Source: Chitinophaga caseinilytica (GTDB lineage Bacteria > Bacteroidota > Bacteroidia > Chitinophagales > Chitinophagaceae). Taken from it: 64,000 bases of DNA. The stretch covers positions 849,501-913,500 of the forward strand of contig NZ_CP150096.1 in the NCBI RefSeq assembly GCF_038396765.1, written 5' to 3'. Shown here one piece after another: positions 1-8,858 of this stretch (position 1 is its first letter; every line of letters begins with the position of its first letter). A model generated the notes under the pieces. That model had not been told where the DNA came from. It saw only the letters and a program-made list of their open reading frames with translations, and did not search any database. The translations under genes and the position numbers were made by a program.

Positions 1-903
1 CAGCGGCCGGTTCAGCGACGCCACGGTGCTTTCGCGGATAACGCCGTCTTCCTTCTGCCCGAAACGCGCCTGGAAGTTGCGCAGGGCGCTGTCGAGCTGC
101 GGCGTGAAGCGGGATGTGGTATCGCTGTCCTTGAAATCTCCATACATCTGCAGTCTTTTTTTCACGGCGGCGATAACGTTGGAAGAATCGCCCGATTTGT
201 AGGTTTTCTTTTTCTCGATCCGGATAGAATCCAGCACCGGATTGTCTTTCGCGAGTTTGGCGAGGCGTTGCAGTTCATCGCGCAGCAGTTTGTATTGCCG
301 GTTGACGGGTTCGTTGGTAGCGATGGCTGTTTTCGGATAGCGGATAACGGAATCGAGGAGGCTTTCTACATTTATTTTTTTGCGGGGGATGAACCACTCC
401 AGGTCTTTGGAATTGTCGCTGGTCATGCCGCCCCATGTTTTCTGGGCGTAATCGAAGAATTGGCCGGTGAGGGAAATTTCGGTGATGCGGTACAGTAAAT
501 CCTTACGGTTTAATTCGCTGCCTTCGGCGCTGAGCGAATCGTACAGGCGGAGGGCGGCGGATTTGTCGAGCGAGGAATCGCGGATGCCGGTGGCTTCGTC
601 TTGCCGCATCATGTTCATGAATCCGCCGGCTTGTTCGGTGAGGCCTGCGCTATCGATCCATGCGAAGTGGAAATCGCGTTTGCGATAGAAGTCGAGGATG
701 GATTCGCGATATGGCGCAAATTCCGCATGATGGTCCAGGAACGCCACAACGAGGTTGCTGTCCATCGCTTCGGCGATGTATTCTTCTTTGGTGTAGTGCG
801 TGGTGTCGCGGTTAATGCCTTCGCCTTTAGGTCTTTTCTGGCCTTGTTGGCAGGCCACGGCGAGGGCCAGGAGCAAAGTGGGCAGTACGATTTTTTTCAG
901 CAT
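1..903 (-). CDS. L,D-transpeptidase (YcbB/LdtD type), lipoprotein, 3' end outside window
   Basis: The first 301 codons are present and the gene runs off the left edge. The N-terminus is a lipoprotein signal with lipobox LAVAC, followed by a long helical region of the kind that precedes the catalytic domain in YcbB-type murein L,D-transpeptidases. The last visible part (about residues 255-300) reads like a peptidoglycan-binding repeat, with phrases such as LDSALRNFQARFG. The YkuD catalytic domain would lie beyond the window. Family members make 3-3 cross-links in peptidoglycan in the periplasm. The assignment rests on domain order, since the catalytic cysteine is not visible. Confidence 0.7.
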   Translation of the reverse strand, partial: MLKKIVLPTLLLALAVACQQGQKRPKGEGINRDTTHYTKEEYIAEAMDSNLVVAFLDHHAEFAPYRESILDFYRKRDFHFAWIDSAGLTEQAGGFMNMMRQDEATGIRDSSLDKSAALRLYDSLSAEGSELNRKDLLYRITEISLTGQFFDYAQKTWGGMTSDNSKDLEWFIPRKKINVESLLDSVIRYPKTAIATNEPVNRQYKLLRDELQRLAKLAKDNPVLDSIRIEKKKTYKSGDSSNVIAAVKKRLQMYGDFKDSDTTSRFTPQLDSALRNFQARFGQKEDGVIRESTVASLNRPL

Positions 904-986
904 AGCGAAGTAGCATTTAGGAGGTATAACAATCTTCCGCCGGGTATGTTGCAAAGCGGGGGCCGGAATGCGGGCGGAGGAAAAAA

Positions 987-1015
987 GGGCGCAACCGGCC
1001 GGGTGCGCCCTTTTT
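987..1015. terminator. Bidirectional terminator between rng and the L,D-transpeptidase
   Basis: A 7-bp stem, GGGCGCA with TGCGCCC, encloses a GC-rich loop. It is flanked by six A on the left and five T on the right. On the minus strand it lies just after the rng stop codon. Confidence 0.75.
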
Positions 1016-1021
1016 CGAATA

Positions 1022-2569
1022 TCAGAGCTTGATTTCTTCGTCGTTGTTGTCGAAGAAGTGGTATTCTGTGAGATGGTAGTTGGAGTCGGCGCGGAGCTTG
1101 ATCCATTTTTTGTACGCGAAGTACCATTTCCATTGGCGGCTGCGGAGCCATCCTTTGGTGAGGTAGGCGTAGAGGATGGGGTGCACACGGATGGTGAGCC
1201 CTTTGTGCTGGTGGTTGAGAAGATACTGGAGGTTCTTCTCGATATCTTCCACGATGAGCATGGAAGCGCCGATTTTGCCGGTTCCTTTGCAGGTGGGGCA
1301 ATCTTCGGCGACGGAAATGGTGATTTCCGGTTTCACCCGCTGGCGGGTGATTTGCATGAGCCCGAACTTGGAGATGGGCAAAATGGTGTGTTTGGCCCTG
1401 TCTGTCGCCATGAATTTCTCCATGGCTTCGTATACGTTCTTTTTGTTCTCCGGCAGTTTCATATCGATGAAATCGATGATGATGATGCCGCCGAGGTCGC
1501 GGAGGCGCAGCTGCCGGGCGATTTCCGCTGCGGCTTCCAGGTTAGACGCGAGGGCGTTTTGTTCCTGGTTGTTGCTGGAGCTTTTGTAGCCCGAGTTGAC
1601 GTCGATGACGTGGAGGGCTTCCGTGGCTTCGATGATGAGATACACGCCGGAGTCGAGGTTGACGGTTTTGCCGAAGGAGGCTTTTACCTGCCGGGTGACG
1701 CCGAAGTGGTCGAAGATGGGGGCGCCGTTGTGGTAGTAGGTGACGATGTCCTGCTTTTCGGGCGCTATCTTCTGGATATACGTTTTTGTGTCGGTGTAAA
1801 TATTTTTATCGTTGATGACGATCCTGTTGAAGGATTCGTTCAGCAGATCGCGGAGGATGCTGGTGGTTTTGGTTTGTTCGCTGAGGATTTTCTGCGGGGC
1901 CTGACCGTTCCGGAGGTTTTCCTGGATGGTGTGCCAGGTGTTTACCAGGGTGGTGAGGTCTTCGTGGAGCTCGGCGGTTTTCTTGCCTTCGGCGGCGGTG
2001 CGGACGATGACGCCAAAATTGGGCGGTTTGATGGCTTCGACGATCTTCTGGAGCCTTTTCCGTTCTTCGGAGGAGTGGATCTTTTTGGAGACGGCCACGA
2101 TATTGTTGAACGGGGTGATGACGATGAACCTTCCCGGGAGGGAGATTTCGCAGCTGAGGCGCGGGCCTTTTGATGAAATGGGCTCCTTGAGGATCTGGAC
2201 GAGGATGTTGGGTTTTCCGCCGAGGACTTCCGTTATTTTACCGGTTTTGATGATTTCGGGCTCATTTTTGAATTTGCCGAAGTCGAAAGCGCCGGATTTA
2301 TCGGAGATGGCCTGGTTGGTGAACTTCAGGATGGAGCGGATGTACGGGCTAAGGTCGGTGTAATGGAGGAAGGCGTCCTTTTCGAACCCTACGTCCACGA
2401 AAGCCGCGTTCAGGCCTGGGATGAGTTTTTTTACTTTGCCTAAATAAAGGTCCCCCACTGCAAAATTAGGATTGCCGCTTTCGTGATGCAGCTCTACCAA
2501 CTTCTTATCTTCCAGCAATGCAATTTCAACACCAGACGGTGCTGCATTTATAATCAATTCCTTATTCAA
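1022..2569 (-). CDS. rng: Ribonuclease G/E family endoribonuclease
   Basis: A 515-aa protein of the RNase E/G family, which cleaves single-stranded RNA in rRNA maturation and mRNA decay. An S1-like RNA-binding domain lies at about residues 36-125. The catalytic magnesium-binding aspartates are in the segments HVIDVNSG and IIIIDFIDM. The zinc-link motif CPTCKGTGK is near residue 420. The protein stops soon after the catalytic core, as RNase G does, without the long RNase E scaffold tail. The start is a TTG codon giving MNKELIIN; no upstream ATG fits. It is the last gene of a minus-strand series and has an unusually long structured leader. Confidence 0.95.
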   Translation of the reverse strand: MNKELIINAAPSGVEIALLEDKKLVELHHESGNPNFAVGDLYLGKVKKLIPGLNAAFVDVGFEKDAFLHYTDLSPYIRSILKFTNQAISDKSGAFDFGKFKNEPEIIKTGKITEVLGGKPNILVQILKEPISSKGPRLSCEISLPGRFIVITPFNNIVAVSKKIHSSEERKRLQKIVEAIKPPNFGVIVRTAAEGKKTAELHEDLTTLVNTWHTIQENLRNGQAPQKILSEQTKTTSILRDLLNESFNRIVINDKNIYTDTKTYIQKIAPEKQDIVTYYHNGAPIFDHFGVTRQVKASFGKTVNLDSGVYLIIEATEALHVIDVNSGYKSSSNNQEQNALASNLEAAAEIARQLRLRDLGGIIIIDFIDMKLPENKKNVYEAMEKFMATDRAKHTILPISKFGLMQITRQRVKPEITISVAEDCPTCKGTGKIGASMLIVEDIEKNLQYLLNHQHKGLTIRVHPILYAYLTKGWLRSRQWKWYFAYKKWIKLRADSNYHLTEYHFFDNNDEEIKL

Positions 2570-2603
2570 GCGTCAAAATTTTATCCATAAATACTTTCAC
2601 TTT

Positions 2604-2812
2604 ATGCCACCCTCTCGGTGCTCTGTGGGTTGACAAGGGGGTACAGCATTCCCGGTTGTAGCCGGTGGTCTGGCGGCTTACACGTCGTCGAGAGGGGATT
2701 GCAAAGGGTTCAGTGATATACAGGTATCCGTGGTGTCTGCGGGGCTGACTACGAAAACAACCTGCATGACACTAGCAATTTAATGATTAATGCTAACATC
2801 ATGCAGGATTGC
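2604..2812 (-). ncRNA. Structured leader upstream of rng (candidate cis-regulatory RNA)
   Basis: The 313 bases between the small basic protein gene and rng hold no convincing gene but two strong foldable elements. CCCTCTCG (2610-2617) can pair with CGAGAGGG (2689-2696) and closes a domain of about 87 nt. CCTGCATGA (2761-2769) pairs with TCATGCAGG (2799-2807), with more pairing inside (TAGCA with TGCTA). On the minus strand both lie in the RNA ahead of the rng start. RNase E autoregulates through its leader in proteobacteria; a similar role here is inference. No known RNA family was recognised. Confidence 0.35.
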
Positions 2813-2883
2813 ATTAAAAAATTTATCGCGCAGCCCCTCCGGCTATCTATATGCTTAGTATAAATGGCGGGGAAACAGGAGAA

Positions 2884-2979
2884 TTATTTCTTGCCTTTCT
2901 TGTGGCGGTTCTTTCTCAGTCTTTTCTTACGCTTGTGGGTTGCGATTTTATGTCTCTTTCTTTTCTTTCCGCAGGGCAT
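2884..2979 (-). CDS. AURKAIP1/COX24-type small basic protein (bS22/mS38-like)
   Basis: This 31-codon ORF begins MPCGKKRKRHK, continues IATHKRKKRLRKN and ends RHKKGKK. It is almost entirely Lys, Arg and His. It matches the tiny Bacteroidota proteins annotated as AURKAIP1/COX24 domain-containing, which are related to mitochondrial mS38 and mycobacterial bS22, so a place in the small ribosomal subunit is likely. It lies between the TPR protein gene and rng on the same strand. Membership of the family is clear from the sequence; the ribosomal location is inferred from homologues. Confidence 0.8.
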   Translation of the reverse strand: MPCGKKRKRHKIATHKRKKRLRKNRHKKGKK

Positions 2980-3012
2980 ACGCTTGTAATTTTTTTAATG
3001 TTTTATAAAATA

Positions 3013-3861
3013 CTATTTAATACTTTTTATGTATTCGTCGATCTCGGCCGCCAAAGCGGGGTCTTTGATCATTTTGCGGCACTGCCGGAGCAGGTCTACC
3101 GCTTTTTCGTTTTCCCCTTTGCTCTGGTAGGCCACAGCCTGGAGGAAAAGCGCTTTGGGTTCGTTGGGCGTGCGTTCGAGGACTTTGTCCATTCTTTCGA
3201 TCGCCTTATCGAACTGGCCGGATTTGATGGAGAAATTTGCCAGGGTGAGCTGAGCGTCCAGGAAATCCGGGTTCTTTTCTGCCACTTCGCGGAGGATGCC
3301 GATGCCTTTCATGGGCTCGCCGGTATAATCCACGATGAGGGCTCCTTTTCTCAGTTTCAGCGTATCATTGCCGGGTTCCAGGGCGATGGCCCGGTCGAGC
3401 AATTCAAGCGCGGATGAAACTTCCCACAATTTCACCGCAGGGTCCTGGGTGTGTGAAAGGTGCTCCAAAAATAAATTGGCTGCAAAGGTGAGGTTTTTTC
3501 CGGAATTTTCCAACTTGGCTGCTTCTCCGGCATAATGTGCGGCGATGGGCGCCTCGTTGAGGCCGTCCCAGAGGAGGTAAAGCTGGCGGTAGGCATTGAT
3601 TTGCTGCGTCTGCACGTCTCCGCGCACTACAGCATTTTCCAGCCGGGAGATCTCTCCCAGCCTTTCGGCAGGAACTCGTTCCTTGGCCTTCTGCAATAAG
3701 TCCTTGAAATCCGCTGCTTTAGCGGCATTTCCTTGTGGCATAGCCATGCCGGTAGCGGCATGGTCGTGATCATGCACCTTCGGCGAAATTCGGCCGAACG
3801 CGAACAAAGCGATAACTGCGGCAACGCCGAGGCCAATCAGCAATAGTTGATTTCTTTGCAC
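3013..3861 (-). CDS. TPR repeat protein with N-terminal membrane anchor
   Basis: A 282-aa protein. Residues 5-23 form one hydrophobic helix, followed by a His/Asp-rich patch (VHDHDH). From about residue 150 to the end it is built of tetratricopeptide-like helices, for example PDFLDAQLTLANFSIKSG and EPKALFLQAVAYQSKGE. TPR domains mediate protein contacts and no enzyme motif is visible. It probably faces the periplasm, held by the N-terminal helix. It starts 25 bp after the HU gene on the same strand and may share its transcript. The specific partner is unknown. Confidence 0.8.
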   Translation of the reverse strand: MQRNQLLLIGLGVAAVIALFAFGRISPKVHDHDHAATGMAMPQGNAAKAADFKDLLQKAKERVPAERLGEISRLENAVVRGDVQTQQINAYRQLYLLWDGLNEAPIAAHYAGEAAKLENSGKNLTFAANLFLEHLSHTQDPAVKLWEVSSALELLDRAIALEPGNDTLKLRKGALIVDYTGEPMKGIGILREVAEKNPDFLDAQLTLANFSIKSGQFDKAIERMDKVLERTPNEPKALFLQAVAYQSKGENEKAVDLLRQCRKMIKDPALAAEIDEYIKSIK

Positions 3862-3886
3862 CCTATTCCAATATTAGGATGCAAAT

Positions 3887-4174
3887 CTATGAACTTTTAA
3901 GCTTCTTTACCTCTGCAACAAATTCTTTCGACGGTTTAAACGCCGGAATGTAGTGCTCGGGGATCTCCACGGCCACATTCTTCTTGATGTTGCGCCCGAT
4001 CTTGGCGGCCCTTTTCTTGGTAATAAAGCTGCCAAATCCGCGGATGTAGATATGTTCGCCATTCGCTAACGCCTCCTTCACTTCCTTGAACATGGCTTCG
4101 AGTGTTACTAACACATCTACTTTCGGGATGCCGGTTTTTTCAGCAATGTTGTTAATCAAATCAGCTTTTCTCAT
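3887..4174 (-). CDS. HU/IHF-family DNA-binding protein
   Basis: A 95-aa nucleoid-associated protein of the bacterial histone-like family. It starts MRKADLINNIAEKTG with the two-helix dimer core. The signature GFGSFITKKRAAKIGRNIKK lies at about residues 46-65, and the beta-arm continues to IPAFKPSKEF. Proteins of this family bend DNA and compact the nucleoid. The length is normal. A TAACTTTG box lies 26 bp upstream of the start, so this is probably the first gene of the transcript that continues into the TPR protein. Confidence 0.95.
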   Translation of the reverse strand: MRKADLINNIAEKTGIPKVDVLVTLEAMFKEVKEALANGEHIYIRGFGSFITKKRAAKIGRNIKKNVAVEIPEHYIPAFKPSKEFVAEVKKLKSS

Positions 4175-4199
4175 AATGAAGCGGAGGATTACTTGTTTT

Positions 4200-4207
4200 C
4201 AAAGTTA
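4200..4207 (-). promoter_or_regulatory. Bacteroidota -7 box upstream of the HU gene
   Basis: On the minus strand the sequence is TAACTTTG, a full match to TAnnTTTG. No exact TTTG lies 19 bp further upstream; the region is AT-rich. Confidence 0.5.
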
Positions 4208-4399
4208 AATAAAAAATTTTAATCGCTCTATTTTCAAGCAAATAAAATTTAATATTTTTTATTATAGATAGCAGGTTATAAAAATACGTTTATTTGCGTT
4301 CTTTACCAACCCGTAAATCATTGCAACACAATACTATCAAAGGTTTCGGGACAGCGAATATATACAAATCAATCGACATATATAAATTATTTTGTGCAA

Positions 4400-5457
4400 A
4401 TGACCGATATGAAGCAATTTTTTACCGCGGGTATCCTGGCCTGGAATGAGCTGCAGAACGACCGGTCCATGCCCTGGAAACAGGAAAAAGACCCCTACCG
4501 CATCTGGCTCTCCGAGATCATCCTCCAGCAAACCCGCGTGGAACAGGGCCGCCCCTATTACGAACGCTTCATTTCCGCCTACCCCACCATCACCGAGCTC
4601 GCCGACGCGCCCGACGAGGAAGTTTTCCGCCTCTGGCAAGGCCTCGGCTATTACGCCCGCTGTAAAAACATGCTCGCCGCCGCCCGCACCGTGGCCCGCG
4701 ACTTCAACGGCCGCTTCCCCGGCACCTACGAAGGCATCTCCGCACTGAAAGGCGTTGGCGCGTACACCGCCGCCGCCATCGCTTCTTTCGCGTACAACCT
4801 CCCGCACGCCGTACTGGACGGCAACGTGTACCGCGTACTGGCGCGGTTCTTCGGTATCGACACGCCCACGGATACCACCGCGGGTAAAAAACTTTTCACT
4901 CAACTTGCCCAGGACGTACTTCCCGTGCAACAGGCCGGCACTTATAATCAGGCGATCATGGACTTCGGGGCCGTTGTCTGCAAACCACAGACTCCACGCT
5001 GCAAATCTTGCCGGTTATCCTCCCAATGCGTAGCTTTTCAAAAAGGATTAACAGATCTCGTTCCTGTAAAATCCAAAAAATTACGCATAAAAAAAGATAT
5101 TTCTATTATTTGTTGCTAAGCAAAGGCTCACTGCGGTACGTCCGCAAGCGCACCGGCAAAGACATCTGGGAAAACCTCCACGAGTTCCCCATGATCGAGA
5201 CCCCGGCGCCCGTCTCCGATGCCGAACTGCTCGCCTCCCCGGCCTTCCGCGCCCTGGTAGGCCCCGGCGCCGTAACGGTGGAACAGGCTTTCCCGGAAAG
5301 GAAACAACAGCTCACCCATCAAACCATCCACGCCCGCTTCCTGCGGATCGGGCCGGAAAAGGCCATATTGCCGCCCGAAGGCTTCCGCGCCGTGAGCGCA
5401 GCAGAACTGGAACTGCTGGCTTTTCCGAAGATCATCGTCGATTTCCTGAAAGGATGA
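4400..5457 (+). CDS. mutY: A/G-specific adenine glycosylase MutY, with apparent frameshift
   Basis: MutY removes adenine mispaired with 8-oxoguanine in base excision repair. The first frame carries the helix-hairpin-helix/glycosylase domain: the segment around SEIILQQTRVEQG, the hairpin LKGVGAYTAAAIASFAYN, the catalytic Asp in AVLDGNVYRV, and the 4Fe-4S cysteines ending CKSCRLSSQC. That frame ends at 5119, while the C-terminal NUDIX-like 8-oxoG recognition domain (DIWENLHEFPM) continues in the next frame to 5457. The break is at a run of seven A (5089-5095). One extra A restores about 352 aa, the normal length. The start could be ATG 4400, GTG 4394 or ATG 4409. Confidence 0.9.
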
Positions 5458-5622
5458 CGATCGGGCTGCACTCCGGTACCATTCATTTATAACGACTTAT
5501 AAAAAATATTCGTGCCCTCGGCCGATAATTTTTTGTGTACCCGATCAGAAAAAACATTAACTTTAATAAGGTTGACCGTGAGATGATTTTTTAAACATAG
5601 GACAGAATTAAAACCTACAATT

Positions 5623-6099
5623 ATGAGAGGTGTTAATAAAGTAATCCTGATTGGCAATCTTGGCAGAGACCCCGATGTTCAGTTCCTGGAAGGCAACATA
5701 GCAGTGGCAAAATTCTCACTGGCCACTACGGAAACTTTCAAAGACCGCGCCGGCAAGCTGATTTCCCAGACAGAATGGCACACAGTCGTGCTCTGGAGGG
5801 GCCTGGCAGAGCTGGCCCAGAAATACCTCCACAAAGGAAGCCTCGTCTATATCGAGGGGCGCCTCCGCACCCGCAGCTGGGAAGACAAGGAGGGCAACAA
5901 GAAATTCGCTACCGAAGTGGTGGGCGATAACCTCGTGATGCTCGACAAGCGGATGGACGTCGGCAATGGCGACCATGCCATTTCCCACGGGTCCGGCTCC
6001 TCCACCGGGCAGCAAAGCGGCCCCGGCCACCATGGCGAAGGTTTCCCCGGCATCGAGATCCCGCCCATGGGCGAGGCAGCCGACGATCTACCGTTTTGA
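5623..6099 (+). CDS. ssb: Single-stranded DNA-binding protein
   Basis: A 158-aa SSB. The OB fold covers about residues 1-110, starting MRGVNKVILIGNLGRDP, with typical phrases such as GSLVYIEGRLRTRSWED. A Gly/Ser/His-rich flexible linker follows. The protein ends in the acidic tip DDLPF, which recruits repair and replication partners. It coats single-stranded DNA in replication, recombination and repair. It follows mutY by 165 bp on the same strand. Confidence 0.96.
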   Translation: MRGVNKVILIGNLGRDPDVQFLEGNIAVAKFSLATTETFKDRAGKLISQTEWHTVVLWRGLAELAQKYLHKGSLVYIEGRLRTRSWEDKEGNKKFATEVVGDNLVMLDKRMDVGNGDHAISHGSGSSTGQQSGPGHHGEGFPGIEIPPMGEAADDLPF

Positions 6100-6154
6100 A
6101 AAACCACCCCGGGGCAAGGCCCGCTCCTTTTCCTTGCCGTATCGGGACATTCTT

Positions 6155-6162
6155 TATATTTG
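6155..6162 (+). promoter_or_regulatory. Bacteroidota -7 box upstream of gldE
   Basis: TATATTTG matches TAnnTTTG exactly. A TTG trinucleotide about 18 bp upstream (6134-6136) could be the -33 element. This would give gldE-gldD their own transcript with a leader of about 90 nt. Confidence 0.5.
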
Positions 6163-6255
6163 CACGCGGGAAAGCGATTCACCTCTCCAAGACCTGAATT
6201 ACTTTCCCCTTATTTTTGACCAAAGCTCATCATCTTGGCTTATTTTTCGGCTAGC

Positions 6256-7590
6256 ATGCTACCGTTACTGAATGTTTTCCTGCAAAACCCGGCGCCGGCC
6301 GCCGCCCCCGATGTGAATGTCCTCGTGTTCCTGCTGGTCATTTTCATTCTGCTCCTGCTCACCTTCATCGTGTCTGGCGCAGAAGTTGCCTTCTTTTCAT
6401 TGAACTACAAAGACCTTAACGTCCTCAAAACCAGGCAGAACAATGCCGGCCGCACCATCACACGGCTGCTCGAAAAGCCGAAATCGCTGCTGGCATCCCT
6501 CCAGATCGCCAACATCCTTTTCAACATCGCCTTCATCTTCATCACCAATTACCTCATTTACCAGGTAGAGTCGCTCCAGGAGCTGGCCGTGGTTTCCTTC
6601 GTGGTCCGCATCGCCATCATCACCCTGGTACTCCTCTTCTTCGGACAGATCCTCCCGCGCGTGTGGGCCACCCAGAACAACATGCGCTTCGCCACCTATT
6701 TCGCCTGGCTGGTGCATCTCATCCACGCCACGCTCGAACCGGTGAGCAATTTCTTCGTGAACCTCAGCGAAAGCATCGAGGCACGCCTCTTCCACCGCAA
6801 CACCAAACCCATCAACTACCGCGAGATCGACGAAGTGATCGAAATGAGCGTGGAACCGGGCGCGTCGCAGGAAGAGAAAAACATCGTGCGCGGCATCCTC
6901 AAATTCGGCAACATCGCCGTGAAACAGATCATGCGCACACGGCTCGATGTAAACGGGCTCGAATTCGACCTCCCTTTCAGCGAAGTCACCAAACATGTGG
7001 CCGACCTCCATTATTCCCGTCTTCCCGTATATAAAAACAACCTCGACACCATCGTGGGCGTGATCCATACCAAAGATCTGCTGCAGCACCTGGGGAAAGG
7101 GGACTCGTTCGACTGGCACGAAGTGATGCGCCAGCCGTTTTTCGTCCATGAGCACAAGCTGATCGAAGACCTGCTCAACGAATTCCAGACCCGCCACATG
7201 CATTTTGCCGTGGTGGTAGACGAATTCGGCGGCACTTCCGGCATCGTGACCCTGGAAGACATTATGGAGGAAGTGATCGGGGATATCAAAGACGAGTTCG
7301 ACGAAGAAGAATTCAACTACAATAAAGTCAACGACCATACCTATGTGTTCGAAGGCAAGACCATGCTGAACGACGTGTGCCGCATCCTGAACATCGCGCC
7401 CGATACCTTTGAGCAGGTAAAAGGCGAAAGCGATTCCATCGGGGGCCTCATCCTGGAGCTTTCCGGCAAATTCCCGGAAGAAAACAGCGTCATCAGCTAC
7501 GGCAACTTCGATTTCACCATCCTGGAAGTCACCAAAATGCGCATCCAGAAGGTACAGGTCAGCATCAAATCAGACATCGAAACGGAATGA
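6256..7590 (+). CDS. gldE: GldE, CNNM/CorC-type membrane protein of the gliding machinery
   Basis: About 444 aa. The N-terminal half has three or four hydrophobic segments of the DUF21/CNNM type, for example VLVFLLVIFILLLLTFIVSG. Two CBS domains follow (around IMRTRLDVNGLEFD and FVHEHKLIEDLLNEF, with GGTSGIVTLEDIMEEVIG), then a C-terminal CorC_HlyC domain. This is the architecture of GldE, a partner of GldD in Bacteroidota gliding. The next gene is gldD, overlapping by the ATGA of its start codon, which supports the name. ATG 6256 is preferred over the upstream TTG 6235. Confidence 0.9.
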   Translation: MLPLLNVFLQNPAPAAAPDVNVLVFLLVIFILLLLTFIVSGAEVAFFSLNYKDLNVLKTRQNNAGRTITRLLEKPKSLLASLQIANILFNIAFIFITNYLIYQVESLQELAVVSFVVRIAIITLVLLFFGQILPRVWATQNNMRFATYFAWLVHLIHATLEPVSNFFVNLSESIEARLFHRNTKPINYREIDEVIEMSVEPGASQEEKNIVRGILKFGNIAVKQIMRTRLDVNGLEFDLPFSEVTKHVADLHYSRLPVYKNNLDTIVGVIHTKDLLQHLGKGDSFDWHEVMRQPFFVHEHKLIEDLLNEFQTRHMHFAVVVDEFGGTSGIVTLEDIMEEVIGDIKDEFDEEEFNYNKVNDHTYVFEGKTMLNDVCRILNIAPDTFEQVKGESDSIGGLILELSGKFPEENSVISYGNFDFTILEVTKMRIQKVQVSIKSDIETE

Positions 7591-8180
7591 AACGCCTCCT
7601 CCCGCTCCTGACTTTCGCCTTGATTTTCGCAGCCTGCCAGCAACGCGGCCACACGCCCAAACCGAGGGGCTATTTCCAGATCGACCTTCCCGAAAAGCAT
7701 TACCAGCTGTTCAACGAGCCTGGATACCCATATACTTTCGAATATCCGACATACGCCCGGATCGTGAAAGACACCCTGTTTTTCGACGAAAAAGCGGAAA
7801 ATCCCTGGTGGATCAATATCGAAATACCCCAATTCGACGGTAAAATCTACCTCAGCTACAAGCAGGTAGGCCCAAAAAATTCGCTGAACAGGCTGGTGAA
7901 CGACGCGTTCAAACTCACCTACAAGCATACCTACAAAGCAGAATCCATTGAAGAAGAAGCCATTACGACGCCAAACGGCGTTTCGGGCCTGTTTTACGAA
8001 GTGGCGGGAAACGCCGCCTCGGCGAAACAGTTTTTCGTGACGGATTCCAGCAACCATTTTCTGCGCGGAGCGTTGTATTTTTACGCCCAGCCGAATGCGG
8101 ACTCCCTGGCACCGGTAACCCGGTTCGTGGAAGAAGATATGCGGCACCTCGTGAACACCTTGAAATGGAGACCAAACTGA
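7587..8180 (+). CDS. gldD: Gliding motility lipoprotein GldD
   Basis: A 197-aa protein with a lipoprotein signal (lipobox IFAAC at about residues 12-16). The typical GldD opening follows (RGYFQIDLPEKHYQLFN, then PGYPYTFEYP). GldD is needed for gliding in Flavobacterium and for function of the associated type IX secretion system. It overlaps gldE by 4 bp, so the two are translationally coupled. Presence of these genes does not by itself prove that this organism glides. Confidence 0.93.
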   Translation: MKRLLPLLTFALIFAACQQRGHTPKPRGYFQIDLPEKHYQLFNEPGYPYTFEYPTYARIVKDTLFFDEKAENPWWINIEIPQFDGKIYLSYKQVGPKNSLNRLVNDAFKLTYKHTYKAESIEEEAITTPNGVSGLFYEVAGNAASAKQFFVTDSSNHFLRGALYFYAQPNADSLAPVTRFVEEDMRHLVNTLKWRPN

Positions 8181-8187
8181 GAGCAAG

Positions 8188-8766
8188 ATGATAGTGATCG
8201 ATGACAAATACATCAGCGATGATGTGGTCGAGAAAAATTTTGTATGCAACCTGAACGCCTGCAAAGGCGCCTGCTGCGTAGCGGGCGATTGCGGCGCGCC
8301 GCTGGAGGAGCCGGAACTCGAAACCCTCCGTCGCATATACCCTTCCATTAAACCGTACCTCCGCGAAGAAGGCATTCGCGAAATCGAAGCCACAGGCCTC
8401 CATACCTGGGACGATGAGCACGGCCACGTTACGCCCATCGTCAACGGCGCCATCTGCGCCTACGCCGATATCGACGAAAACGGCCACGTAGGATGCGGTA
8501 TCGAAAAAGCCTGGAAAGCCGGCGCCACCGATTACCGGAAACCCATTTCCTGCCACCTCTACCCCATCCGCATCACCAAATACGAATCTTTCGAGGCCGT
8601 CAACTACGACAAATGGAGCATCTGCAAACCCGCCTGCAAACTCGGAAACCAGCTGCAGGTACCGGTTTACAAATTCCTGAAAGAAGCCCTCGTCAGAAAG
8701 TACGGTGAAGATTTTTACAACGTCCTCGACCAGATCGCAACAGGACAGTACAGCACAGAAGAATGA
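8188..8766 (+). CDS. DUF3109 family cysteine-cluster protein
   Basis: A 192-aa protein that starts 7 bp after gldD, likely in the same operon. Conserved cysteine groups NACKGACC, GDCG, CGI, SCHLYP and CKPACK are the signature of the DUF3109/YkgJ-like family and probably bind zinc or an iron-sulfur cluster. No signal peptide is seen, so it is cytoplasmic. The biochemical function of the family is not established, and the neighbourhood gives no strong hint beyond co-occurrence with gld genes. Confidence 0.85.
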   Translation: MIVIDDKYISDDVVEKNFVCNLNACKGACCVAGDCGAPLEEPELETLRRIYPSIKPYLREEGIREIEATGLHTWDDEHGHVTPIVNGAICAYADIDENGHVGCGIEKAWKAGATDYRKPISCHLYPIRITKYESFEAVNYDKWSICKPACKLGNQLQVPVYKFLKEALVRKYGEDFYNVLDQIATGQYSTEE

Positions 8767-8858
8767 AACTTTGATAGCATCTTTGCAAGGACCTGTACAA
8801 TAGGCTCAATCTTTGCGCAACGGGTCCAGCAGTAGACATTTTGACTATATTTACAGCC

